Source: Niebla homalea (Eukaryota > Ascomycota > Lecanoromycetes > Lecanorales > Ramalinaceae). Taken from it: 64,000 nt of DNA. The stretch's first letter is position 1. Every line of letters starts with the position of its first letter. Below the pieces are notes generated by a model. It did no database searches. It was not told where the DNA came from and worked only from the letters and a program-made list of their open reading frames with translations. The stretch spans positions 682,001 through 746,000 of the forward strand of contig JAHGAU010000013.1 of NCBI GenBank assembly GCA_019925105.1, written 5' to 3'. A program made the position numbers and the translations under genes. Below are positions 19,923 through 29,068 of this stretch, piece after piece.

Positions 19923-19954
19923 GTTGTGTGGGTAGTGAGAAAACATGCCAAGCC
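19923..19954 (-). promoter_or_regulatory. Promoter block upstream of the orphan array
   Basis: On the minus strand it reads GGCTTGGCATGTTTTCTCAC then TACCCACACAAC, matching 4007-4038 almost exactly. It lies about 35 bp before the array, similar to its placement at 4 kb. It probably drives leftward transcription through the array; that is inferred from position only. Confidence 0.5.
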
Positions 19955-20098
19955 TTTTGGCGCTAACCAACAACAGTTAGCATACTTACAAATGCTTGGC
20001 AAACCCCACTTCCATGCCATCATTTACCATCCTGGCACATCAAGTCCTTCTTCGCCCAGACATCCCCATGAATAACTTGCAAGCACATTGACAGCAAG

Positions 20099-20521
20099 AT
20101 GTCGGATGCCTATACGAGAGAGTCGTGTGTTCTAGCATTCGCCTTGAGACTAGTACTCTAGCTTACCCACCTGCAGGCAGAACAACTCTCGACTCGATGA
20201 ATTATCCAACAAAGTATCCGCCCTCCGGGGTGTGACAATCAACATCTACGACAATGCGCGCAATCAGGAGGTCATCGATAGCAGCGTATGTTGGCACACC
20301 ACGTCGATTCCTGAGCAGCACGATCTGACATTTTCCCTTCTTGTTCATAGTCAGAGGTCTTCTCCTCCATGTCCGGCAGCATCAAAGGCTCAGCGCAAAG
20401 GCTGGGGCGCATGGCGCAGAGTGGCAACAAGATTGCCATCTTTAAGCTAGCCGGCATCATCATCGCCGTGGTTGTTGTGCTGTGGTGGTTGCTGAGCTGG
20501 GCTTTTGGTGGATCCAGGTGA
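20099..20521 (+). CDS. SFT1: SFT1/Bet1-type Qc-SNARE (100 aa)
   Basis: A small tail-anchored SNARE acting in Golgi traffic. Exons 20099-20121, 20177-20285 and 20351-20521 join in phase to give 100 aa. The N-terminus MSDAYTREQNNSRLDELSNK runs into a SNARE helix (KVSALRGVTINIYDNARNQ, then VIDSS, SEVFSSMSGSIKGS, AQRLGRMAQSGNK); the central polar-layer residue expected in a Q-SNARE would fall in this helix. Residues about 78-96 are a single hydrophobic anchor (LAGIIIAVVVVLWWLLSWAF) ending in GGSR. Size and layout fit yeast Sft1 (97 aa) and its filamentous-fungal orthologues, where the ALRGVTI.IYDNAR segment is characteristic. It marks the edge of the housekeeping segment, only 145 bp from the leftward promoter block. 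Confidence 0.85.
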
Positions 20522-20535
20522 AACCAGTTGATGTT

Positions 20536-20628
20536 GGCGGGAGAATGCTTGGTGGGAGAATGCTTGGCGGGAGAATGCTTGGTGGGAGAATGCTTGACGG
20601 GAGAATGCTTGGTAGGAGAATGCCTGGC
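20536..20628. repeat. 15-bp tandem repeat, six copies, in the SFT1 3' flank
   Basis: The unit GGTGGGAGAATGCTT or GGCGGGAGAATGCTT recurs every 15 bp starting 15 bp after the SFT1 stop codon. It is probably in the 3' untranslated region. Confidence 0.85.
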
Positions 20629-20879
20629 GAAGAGAAGCCATGGTGCAAGAAAGGCATCACAGGTCGCGTCGGCGGTCATGTTCTCGAGGGCAAGGGACAC
20701 CAACGACTGGGGACGTTGACACTGGTAATGCTACGCTGCATTGACCAAGCAACGATGAGCATTTCAATGCCTGGCGAGCGAAAATTCGAGGGACTAGAGG
20801 AGCAGGAGAACGTGATGGATATCTATGGATGGCCTGAGTCTGCAAGAATTGCTTACTAGCACATCAGTTGAGGGGCAGG

Positions 20880-20949
20880 ATGGCTTGTGCAAGAGTATTC
20901 TCATGGCTTGCGCAAGAGTATTCTCATGGCTTGCGCAAGAGTATTCTCA
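20880..20949. repeat. 23-bp tandem repeat, three copies
   Basis: Units beginning ATGGCTTG(T/C)GCAAGAG recur at 20880, 20903 and 20926 with almost no difference. The sequence is unrelated to the palindrome family despite the same length. Confidence 0.85.
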
Positions 20950-21136
20950 AGGCGACGACAGCAGCTGCGAGACACACATTACGCAGAGAACTGTGACACA
21001 TTTTGCATACTAGATTCTGAGCCCCAATTTGAGCTAGATGAGTGCAGCTTTATAGCTAAATATGTATGCAGCTCTTGCACAGTCCCGTGCATCATTATGT
21101 GCTCTGCTATCGATCAATGACGACTTCAACTAGATG

Positions 21137-23026
21137 CTACTCCCAGACGTTGGAGAACAGATCATCTCCACCTCCAAATCCCCCGCCTGCTCCTCCGCCT
21201 GCTCCCCCGCCTGCTGGCTTCGATGACGTTGCGGGTGCTTTGGGAGGGTTGGAAGCTGCAGGAGTGACTGGGGCAGCACTACTCCATCCTCCAAAATCCT
21301 CATCGGGTGTGACCTTTGGTGGGGCTTTTGGTGCGCTCCCCGATCCAAGATTGAATGAAGATTGGCCCGCAGCGGTATCTGAGCCTCCCCAAGCAGAAAA
21401 ATCGTTGGCCAAAGGCATGGGAGGCGCTGTCGTGGCGGGTGCTGGAGCGACCTGCGGCTTTGAAGGCTGAGGCGGTGCTGGCTCGGGGGTTGCCCATTCA
21501 TTGGCACCCCAAGGATCAGAGCCAGACATTCCACCAAATGTTGATGCGCTACTAGGTTGGGCAGCTGGTGCTGATTTCGGTGCTGGTTGGGTAGTAGGGG
21601 CAGGGGCAGAGAGGTTGAAGGCTGATTTGAGATTGATCGAAGCTTGTGGAGGCGCCTGCTTGGGCACTGGAGCAGGTGCTGGGGGGTTGTTCATATCGAA
21701 AAGGTCGAGGGAAGTATTCTTTGCTGTGCTGGTCGGCTTAGCTGTGCTGGTAGGCTTAGGCGGGGTCGATGGTGGATCTGAAGCAAAGCTAAAGTCACCA
21801 AAGTCGTTTGAATCCAAAGGCGATGGCTTTGGCAGTACAGACTGCGGAGCTTTTGATGCGGTCGAGGATTTTGCTGTGTGTTTAGGTCCTGCATCGAAGA
21901 AGCCCCCCCCGCTTAGTGGGGGAGATGTCACTTGTGGGGGAAATGTCAGTTGTGGGGGAGACGTCACTTGGGGAGACGTCACTTGAGGCGGTGCGACGGA
22001 TGATCGTTGAGGCATGGGGTTACTGAAATTGGCAAATGGGTCCGACTTTGCTGGCCGAGGTGGGTTTGCAGCTGGAGGGGACCCTGTTGAGTTGAAGCCG
22101 AGGCCGCCAAAGGCATCATCGAGGCCTCCAAGGCTAGACTGCTGAGCAGGGGGTGACTGCATGCCGCCGAAAGAACCCTGTCTGTCATGCTTTGTGCTTG
22201 GTTGCGGCTTCGGAGCAGAGGCATACAAGGAGAGTATTGATTGCTTTAGATCCGGCCTCGAAGGAAGTGTAGAGCCTGTAGGTGTTGACGCCGAACTTGA
22301 GGGCCTGGCTGAGGTAGTCGCCGGTGGGCCACCAAAGAAGTCAAGACCTAGCAGAGAGTCCGAAGCTTTAGTGGGCTTCGGTGCAGCGGCTGCCTGGGGT
22401 AGAGGTGCTCTAGAACCGGGGGTATCAGTTGTGCTTGGTCTTGCAGGCGGTTCGGGAACATCGCCGAAGAGATCGATTGGTTGTGACTTCTTGGGCGGAG
22501 GTGGAACTGGCTGACTCGAGGTAGAAGAGTTTCTCTGAGATGTAGCACGGTCCAGCTTGGCTTTCTCCTGTACAACATTGAGTGGCACGTCATCATCGCC
22601 GTCTGCATCCAGCGATGCGGGATCAGGCATTGGACCATCCATCACCCATCGTTTGGACTCATACTTTGTTCGTATGAAGTTCTCAATCTTCGCTTCTGAT
22701 GGGACGTGACCCTCGGCCAATTTCGATTCCCAGTACTTATTGGCTCTCACATTACCCCAACGCAATACGCTCTGGAGTTGCTCGTCGGTCCAGGCGTCCA
22801 AGTCCACTGATTTGACTCTACTGATGTGTGTTCCCATACCGCGATGTATTCCTGAACACCGGATGCAAACAAAGACACCCAGATTCCAACTGGCCCATCT
22901 TGGGTGCTTGTTTCGCTTGCAATCGGCGCAACTTTTGTTCGCATCAAGCTTCAACAAGATCTTGATCGTCTGCTGATTTGCAGCAGCTCGCTCCTGAGCG
23001 GCAGTCGGTGGTGCACGTCTTGACAT
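21137..23026 (-). CDS. AGE2: ArfGAP, AGE2/SMAP type (629 aa)
   Basis: GTPase-activating protein for Arf GTPases in trans-Golgi and endosomal vesicle traffic. One exon, 629 aa. Residues about 10-130 are the ArfGAP domain: the zinc finger C-x2-C-x16-C-x2-C (CADC ... FVCIRC, residues about 33-58), followed at once by SGIHRGMG, which holds the expected arginine finger, then HISRVKSVDLDAW. The rest is a long disordered Pro/Ser/Ala/Gln-rich tail with FGG, DPF and W-containing motifs likely to bind clathrin or adaptor proteins, ending in DDLFSNVWE as is usual for fungal Age2-like proteins. The QVTSP segment near 21900-21980 is a short internal repeat. Divergent from SmD1 with 274 bp between starts. 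Confidence 0.88.
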   Translation of the reverse strand: MSRRAPPTAAQERAAANQQTIKILLKLDANKSCADCKRNKHPRWASWNLGVFVCIRCSGIHRGMGTHISRVKSVDLDAWTDEQLQSVLRWGNVRANKYWESKLAEGHVPSEAKIENFIRTKYESKRWVMDGPMPDPASLDADGDDDVPLNVVQEKAKLDRATSQRNSSTSSQPVPPPPKKSQPIDLFGDVPEPPARPSTTDTPGSRAPLPQAAAAPKPTKASDSLLGLDFFGGPPATTSARPSSSASTPTGSTLPSRPDLKQSILSLYASAPKPQPSTKHDRQGSFGGMQSPPAQQSSLGGLDDAFGGLGFNSTGSPPAANPPRPAKSDPFANFSNPMPQRSSVAPPQVTSPQVTSPPQLTFPPQVTSPPLSGGGFFDAGPKHTAKSSTASKAPQSVLPKPSPLDSNDFGDFSFASDPPSTPPKPTSTAKPTSTAKNTSLDLFDMNNPPAPAPVPKQAPPQASINLKSAFNLSAPAPTTQPAPKSAPAAQPSSASTFGGMSGSDPWGANEWATPEPAPPQPSKPQVAPAPATTAPPMPLANDFSAWGGSDTAAGQSSFNLGSGSAPKAPPKVTPDEDFGGWSSAAPVTPAASNPPKAPATSSKPAGGGAGGGAGGGFGGGDDLFSNVWE

Positions 23027-23300
23027 CCTGGAGATTCACTCGATGACATTAGCTCAAGAGCACACTCTTTGAATGATGAAGCTGGAGAAGAAGATGATTG
23101 TCTACCTGAATTGTTCCCGATCGAGTTGAGACAGAGGTATGGCACTAGCGTGGGGTTAGAGCGGATTGAATACACAAAAATACACAGAGGTCACAGCACG
23201 TATTCCATAGACTTCACTGTTTCTACAGATGATTGAGATGATTGACGACATAAACAGTCTAACCTCGTCTTGAAGTTCCCATACACTCCAACGGGTCAGG

Positions 23301-23826
23301 ATGAAGCTCGTCAGGTAAGCTCAAGTGCGTTGGACTATTGGTATACGCTGAAATATGCGACCCAAAGGTCTTCGCGGTACAACGACGCTGACTCTGTTTT
23401 CATAGATTCTTAATGAAATGCGCGAACGAAACGGTCACTATCGAGCTCAAGAATGGTGCGACCGCTTTGTAAATAACGATTGAGCCTTCTCTTACGTATT
23501 TCCCAGGCACCATCCTCCATGGCACAATTACCTCCATCTCCCCACAGATGAACACGTCCCTCCGGGCAGTGAAGATGACCCCCAGAGGTCGCGATCCAAT
23601 CGCTCTCGATACTATAAATATTCGCGGCTCGACAATCAGATATTACATTCTTCCCGACAGCCTCCCACTGGACACATTACTCATAGACGACGCGCCGAAG
23701 CCGAAGAACAAGGCTAGAAAGGAACAAGATCGCGGCGGTCGAGGAGGCCGGGGAGGTGGAAGAGGCAGGGGTAGAGGAGGAGGTTTCAGAGGTGGGAGAG
23801 GGAGGGGTGGAGGAAGAGGTTTCTAG
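23301..23826 (+). CDS. SMD1: U snRNP core protein SmD1 (127 aa)
   Basis: Core spliceosomal Sm protein. Exons 23301-23314, 23406-23455 and 23507-23826 join in phase and give 127 aa, starting [20 protein letters not shown]. The Sm fold is complete: Sm1 with the KNGT.L.G.I segment and [10 protein letters not shown], Sm2 with [15 protein letters not shown]. The C-terminus is the Gly-Arg tail ([19 protein letters not shown]) known in SmD1 as a target of symmetric arginine dimethylation. The first exon is only 14 nt, typical of highly intron-split Sm genes in filamentous fungi. Confidence 0.93.
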
Positions 23827-24070
23827 GAGCCTGAAAGACAGCAAAGTCTCAAAGTCTTTAATAATTGTCACTCATCATGTACTCAGCCATTGGACAGGCC
23901 ATGGAAGAAATCAGAAGGCCCTCTTCCAGGTTAGATCGGCAGATACTGAGTGTGGTCTAGTACCACATGGTTCCATAAGAACATGCTTCATGATGGGAGG
24001 AATCCCGATCAAATAGGAGTACCAAAATCTACGAACAGAAGAGTATTATATCTCTGAACGAAGAATTTGG

Positions 24071-24862
24071 CTATGGATATCTGTTGTTGCGACTGACTCT
24101 CATGATGACGAGCTTCTCCCATCCAGCCTGTTTTCCTGACTTTCCTACAATGTCTGCGGACCAAGAAAGCCCCCAATTTCTGATCCTTTTCATGATAACC
24201 TCAGGACGATTCTGATGGCATAGCAAAATGTACGCAACTCCTCGTTCCTTGTTCAAGACATCAGGCAGCTCGCCTAGGAGCCTGTTTGTGACTTCCATGC
24301 CTTCTTTGCCGCCTGCATATGAAAGAGACAAAAGGTGAGATTCGTCCCAAACTCCACCTTCCACGAATGGAGGCACTTCTTCGGATGGCACATACGGTGG
24401 GTTGAACAGCAGTACATCCACCATTCCAGGTCGAAATGGACTTGCCAGGTCTGCTTGCATGATTGCCAACAGCTGACCCTCACTCAGCTGACCCTCACTC
24501 CCCAGCTTGTCCATTTCAAAACCCCCACTGGGTTTCTTTGTGCATGCTCGCCTCACTGTCTCCTGGGTAGCCTCGCAGGCTAAGCGATTGACATCGCTTC
24601 CAAATGCAAGCACATCAGACCTTCCGAAAAGCTTCTCCGCCTGCGCGCACAAAAAAGCCAGAATGACGCCAGATCCTGTACCAACCTCAAGCACGACTGG
24701 TGGGCCTTGGTCAGATGCATCACCTTCACGAGATCCAAATCTTTGGGTTAAATATTCTATCTCGGAAGTGGAAGACAAGGTATCCAAAAATAGAAACGAA
24801 TCTTCCGACGGTTCATATATCCGGTGTGTGTCTACATGACTTGTCGAGGGTGTAGGTAGCAT
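24071..24862 (-). CDS. MTQ2: eRF1 glutamine methyltransferase catalytic subunit, MTQ2/HemK2 (263 aa)
   Basis: S-adenosylmethionine-dependent N5-methylation of the Gln of the GGQ motif in translation release factor eRF1, normally with Trm112. One exon, 263 aa. Motif I VLEVGTGSGVILAFL lies near residues 57-71, the acidic loop GSDVN near 90, and the hallmark NPPY (LLFNPPYVPSEE) near 149-160. The N-terminal YEPSEDSFLFLDTL segment is characteristic of the HemK2/Mtq2 clade rather than of bacterial-type PrmC. The sequence between motifs contains a short duplicated SEGQL element. Divergent from SDHAF3, 231 bp apart. Confidence 0.9.
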   Translation of the reverse strand: MLPTPSTSHVDTHRIYEPSEDSFLFLDTLSSTSEIEYLTQRFGSREGDASDQGPPVVLEVGTGSGVILAFLCAQAEKLFGRSDVLAFGSDVNRLACEATQETVRRACTKKPSGGFEMDKLGSEGQLSEGQLLAIMQADLASPFRPGMVDVLLFNPPYVPSEEVPPFVEGGVWDESHLLSLSYAGGKEGMEVTNRLLGELPDVLNKERGVAYILLCHQNRPEVIMKRIRNWGLSWSADIVGKSGKQAGWEKLVIMRVSRNNRYP

Positions 24863-25093
24863 AATAATGGTAACATTGCATTCCCCCCTTTAGTTTTAAC
24901 GACCAAGGGGCAGAAAGAGGGACGAGGACAGAGGGACCGAGGACAGAGTAATGAGGAAATACGATGTGAGGTTCTGCCTCGCCTATTACGGCTAGGCTGT
25001 TGCTGCAGAATGACGTAATCTAAAGATTCTCATGATAGCTCCAAATCAAATCGATTCATTCGATCCAATGTATCATTCTCCATTCACGCCGCA

Positions 25094-25638
25094 ATGAGGT
25101 TGTCCGTCCGTCTCCTCGCAACTCCAACAGCCGTAGGCTCTACCCAAGGCCTGAAGCCCGCTCCAGTGGCGTTACTTCCACCAATACCCCTCTACCGCCG
25201 CCTCCTCCGCACTCACCGGAAATTCCTCGACAAGGACATGCGCGTGTTTGGCGATGAATATGTCAAGAGTGAATTCCGCGCTCATCGGAACGTGGAGAAC
25301 CCCATGCACATAGTCTGTCCCACCTCAGTCTTTCAGTGTTTGTGCTAGAGCTGTATGTCCCACTCTGATCCCGAGCTAATCAGCTTCATCTTCTCCGCAG
25401 ATCGGCTTCCTGACCGAATGGCAAATGTACGCGCAAAAGATCGAAGGCGATTCATGGAAGGATGAGAAGATTGACAAGGGCAAGATTGACAAGATGAGCG
25501 GTTCGTCGCGGCCCTCGGAGTGAGCGCTATGTCAGGTTATACTGATGCGAGGAGGTAGATCAGCAACTTGGACAGCTGCATGAGCTCATGCAAGCTCTAC
25601 ATAAACAGGGGCAAGAGGGCGGTGAGGACGGTCCTTGA
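25094..25638 (+). CDS. SDH7: Succinate dehydrogenase assembly factor 3 (ACN9 family, 132 aa)
   Basis: LYR-family mitochondrial chaperone that protects the Sdh2 iron-sulfur subunit during complex II assembly. Exons 25094-25312, 25401-25500 and 25559-25638 give 132 aa. The N-terminus is Arg-rich without acids, as in a mitochondrial presequence ([12 protein letters not shown]). [14 protein letters not shown] holds the LYR motif, followed by [25 protein letters not shown], then [19 protein letters not shown], which matches ACN9/SDHAF3. The tail is Gln/Leu-rich. Both donors (GTCTGT, GTTCGT) are weak, so the junctions rest on phase and family fit. Confidence 0.85.
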
Positions 25639-25689
25639 ACATCAAGTCCCATGACGCAGTGAATGGGACCCTGCCGATGATCGGTCTGT

Positions 25690-25960
25690 GTGCTCCAGCG
25701 TCATGCTCCGCCCGGCAGGGTCTGTACGACATTGCAGAACGACGATGGACGATGAATTGACTCTCAAAAGAGTGAATGGAATTGCAGACAAGGACGACCA
25801 GCACATGTGCTCCCAAGTCATCTTACCCCGAGAGGCGTGTTTGTACGACACGGCAGAGCCAGCGACACTGGAGTGAACACTGGGAGATGAATTGGAGTCC
25901 ATGAGTGAATGGAATTGCGACTCATAGAGGACCAGCACCCCTGCAGCAACGTCATCCTCC
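25690..25960. repeat. Old imperfect direct duplication
   Basis: A segment around 25720-25810 (GTCTGTACGACATTGCAGA ... GAGTGAATGGAATTGC ... GACCAGCAC) recurs at about 25838-25940 (GTTTGTACGACACGGCAGA ... GAGTGAATGGAATTGC ... GACCAGCAC) with many changes. It lies between two plus-strand genes; no function apparent. Confidence 0.55.
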
Positions 25961-26132
25961 TGTGCAAGTAGCTCTGGGCCACAACACTACGGATTCTGGA
26001 CTGTGGCGGCTCACTTGGCCTACATATCTCGTCTTACCCAACCCTTATCCTCCAGGGGTTCGGACAGACCAACTCAAGCATCTATCGCCGAATAGCTCAG
26101 ATCATCTCGTCAATTAGCATCACATCGGCAGT

Positions 26133-26579
26133 ATGTGCAGAGCAGCCTTCCACACCTCCCCCTCCTGCCCCCACTCCTGGGCCGTCCTCGAACAGCCCTG
26201 CAAAGAAGGTCGCAACTTCAACACCTGCCCGACCTTCTACAATGGCATCGTCCGACCGAAATGGCAAATGCAGACCACGCTCGCGACGCCGAACAGTTGT
26301 CCAAAGTGCGACAAGGAGAATGATTTTGACGGTGATTTGACTATTGATCGTCAGTCAAAACTTCAATGGATAGGTACTGACGGGGCATGTTCGCCAGGGG
26401 CAGAGCTACGCATGGTTGGGAAAGTCGTGGACGGCTGGCGTTGCGGGGTGGCGGGACCGAGCCAGATTGCGCCGGGTTTCGATTGGGCCCTGACCAGTAG
26501 GGGCGATCTGATCAGGAGGCCGAAGCTGAAGCCAAAGCAGCCGGCGATGCAGGTGCAAGTCTGTTGTGCGATTATGTGA
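26133..26579 (+). CDS. Small Cys-rich protein with C-terminal CaaX box
   Basis: An uncharacterised small protein of a type common in filamentous ascomycetes. ATG 26133; an unspliced frame gives 148 aa. The segment between 26332 (GTGATT) and 26397 (CCAG) looks like a 66-nt in-frame intron, because removing it joins DFDG directly to AELRMVG; the spliced protein is then 126 aa. Conserved-looking elements are SCPHSWAVLEQPC, then NTCPTFYNG and a CPKC pair that may bind metal. The last four residues, CAIM, form a CaaX prenylation signal, preceded by another Cys. Membrane attachment by a lipid is therefore plausible (inference). Confidence 0.65.
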   Translation: MCRAAFHTSPSCPHSWAVLEQPCKEGRNFNTCPTFYNGIVRPKWQMQTTLATPNSCPKCDKENDFDGDLTIDRQSKLQWIGTDGACSPGAELRMVGKVVDGWRCGVAGPSQIAPGFDWALTSRGDLIRRPKLKPKQPAMQVQVCCAIM

Positions 26580-26840
26580 AGGTTGGTATGTGGGACGGGA
26601 AGTTGAGAGCTGGGAAGAGAAGTTGAGAGCGAGTGGATATGCATTGGGCTGAAGGCGTCAATTAGGCGTGGAAGATTTGTTCATCATGCTCATGCCTTTT
26701 GTCAAAGGGGCCAATTGCATCAGTGAGTAGGTTACATGGACTCTTGGACGGGTGATGCAATATTCTGAAACCTTCCATCCTCCAGAAATCTGTACAAGTT
26801 TGTTGCAAGGAACAGAGGTATATAGCCGACTCTGACAAAT

Positions 26841-28596
26841 TTATACAACCTGTACAATCTCATCGTTCGACCATCCTTCCAGCACCTTCATCTTGACATG
26901 CAGGCCCTTTGCAGGTTTACTGGTGATGCCGCCATTGATCTCGAACTTGCCCTTCATACAATCCTGAAGCTCAAACTCGAATCTGCCCACTATAGCAGCT
27001 AGGAGACAGGCAAACTCTGCTTTTGCAAAAGCCTGGCCGATGCAGCTCCTTGGCCCATGGAGGAAAGTCATGAAGCTGAAGTTGCTCTGGGCACCTCCGC
27101 TGTTGGCTTTGCCAGGTCCCATCCAGCGGTCCGGATTGAAGGTTGCGGCGTCGGGTCCCCACATGTCGACATTCATGTTGATAGCTGTGATGGGTATGAT
27201 GACGACGGTGTTTTTGGGTATGCGTACGCCCATTAGGTGGGTATCATGGGCGGCGACACGCAGGGTGATGGGTACTGGTGGGTAGATTCGAAGAGCCTCG
27301 TTGCAAACAGCATGGAGGTAAGAACACGGCTCGAGCATTGAAGACGTCATCTGGACGTCGGAATCGACGGATGGCAACATTGTGCGGACTTCGTCTCGTA
27401 GTCGGGTCTGCATCTCCGGGTTCTGACACAGGAGATAGATGGTCCAGATCATAGCGGTTGCTGTAGTCTCATGGCCCGCCAAGAGGAAGGTCATGAGCTG
27501 GTTGACCAATTCTTCGTCGGTGAAGCCGCCTGATTCCAGCGCCACGGAGAGGATGTCGAGCTCAGTGCGCTTCTCCTCGTTGAGCATCTTCACTTTCTTG
27601 TCGCCTATGAGTTTGCGGCAGACTCTCTTCACAGTGTCGGAAGCTTCAACGATGTTGTTGTTCTGAGCTACTGGAATCGCACGAAGGATTGCCGGCGGGA
27701 TCACCAAGCTCAACAATCCTAATACCCTGGCGGATCGTGATGGACTCATGAGCTTGCGATAAGTCTTGTTCAATTCGTTTTCTGGGTCATCCAGGGAGTT
27801 GAAATCCCTCCCCATACCTGCCGTTCCGATGATATCGAGAGCTGCGCGTGATACCCAATTGCCCAATTCAACATTTGCGACCGAGGACTTTTCAGTCGAG
27901 TGCTGGGTCTGCTGCTCAAGTTCTGCGGTGAGCTTCTGGGTCAATTTCTTGGATTTCTCCCAGAATATGGGATAGAGATCCTTGACATGACGATACGCGA
28001 ATGCTGGCATCATGGCCTTCCGTTGCAGCCTGTGCTCCTCGCCTTCTGCAAGCACAAGACCGACGCCCAACACCCTACCTAACCCAGTCCTCAATTGAGG
28101 GGGCTTTTTGAATTCATAGCTGCGGTGTGTCAAGACCTCGGCCAGCATCTGAGGATTGGTGGGAACGACTCGTTGCGCATTCAGAAACGTCTTGTACGTG
28201 ATCAGACCATCATTAGGAATGGTGTTCGCCCATTCCACCTGTGGGAGTCCGGTTGGCTCGTCGAGAATACGTCGGAATTGGCCAGCGAAGAACGAATTAC
28301 CCTGATAACAGCATTCAGCTCTACTGTCCGTGGATGCTTAGTGCACTGGACCATATACTCACGGACGGCTCGGGAAGATGTCTGAGCGGTGAAAAGAATC
28401 GGGGATATATGATGACATTGTATGTAAAAGCTACCAGATTGCTTGCGATGAAGAGGACAGGAAACGTTTTGAAGTATGAAGAATCGAGGGAAAATGCAGG
28501 GGCAAGCTGAACAAGCGCTACAGTAGATCCCAAAGAGAAGAGAGTGAGGGAAGTCCAAGATGTAGCCATCTCACTGGCGAACCCGTCACTGTACAA
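26841..28596 (-). CDS. Cytochrome P450 monooxygenase (564 aa)
   Basis: Haem-thiolate monooxygenase, substrate unknown. Exon 1 28596-28363, intron 28362-28302 (GTGAGT...CAG), exon 2 28301-26841; 564 aa, or 555 if the second Met is used. Two N-terminal hydrophobic segments anchor it in the ER, followed by a Pro-rich hinge LRHLPEPS. All P450 signatures are present: I-helix LLAGHETTA near residue 350, ExxR (EALR) near 410, a PERF-like NPDRW near 465, and the haem loop FLHGPRSCIG near 489-498 with its Cys ligand. No biosynthetic gene cluster surrounds it (neighbours are housekeeping genes), so a stand-alone metabolic or detoxifying role is more likely than a secondary-metabolite one. Confidence 0.92.
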
Positions 28597-28599
28597 ATG

Positions 28600-29068
28600 A
28601 CTCTGGTTGTCTTCAAGCTATTCTTCGTGTGTATCGAGACCAGAATACTCGCACCTAAGACTACGAGGAGTGAATGGAAAGACAGGAAGGAGGGAAAGAG
28701 ATGAGGGGAAGAGATGAAGAGTAGGTCGAGGCATGCCACGCTCCAAGTAGAAAGGGTTGCCTCCTGTGAGACAAGATCCCCAGTGGCGGGTCATGGCTCA
28801 GCGTATTCGGGTGTCGGAGGATGGACATCCATTTTGCTCCGCCCTTAGCAATGCCAAGTCCACCTAATCCAGAAATCGAGAGGGTGTCACGACGCTACCA
28901 ATCATAGTGTCTGAATAGCGTCTCCCAAACTTACATAACACGTTGTCGCTCAGGGAGGGTGGTCAGCATTGACGATATAGCATCACATGAATTGCGATAG
29001 GAGTTGCACAATAGCATAGACGAAGATGTTGTATACTACAGCAATAACTATACAGATCGTAAATGACA
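28600..29068. other. Intergenic region upstream of the P450 gene
   Basis: It holds the P450 promoter and the 3' flank of EMP65. No additional gene or repeat is seen. Confidence 0.5.
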
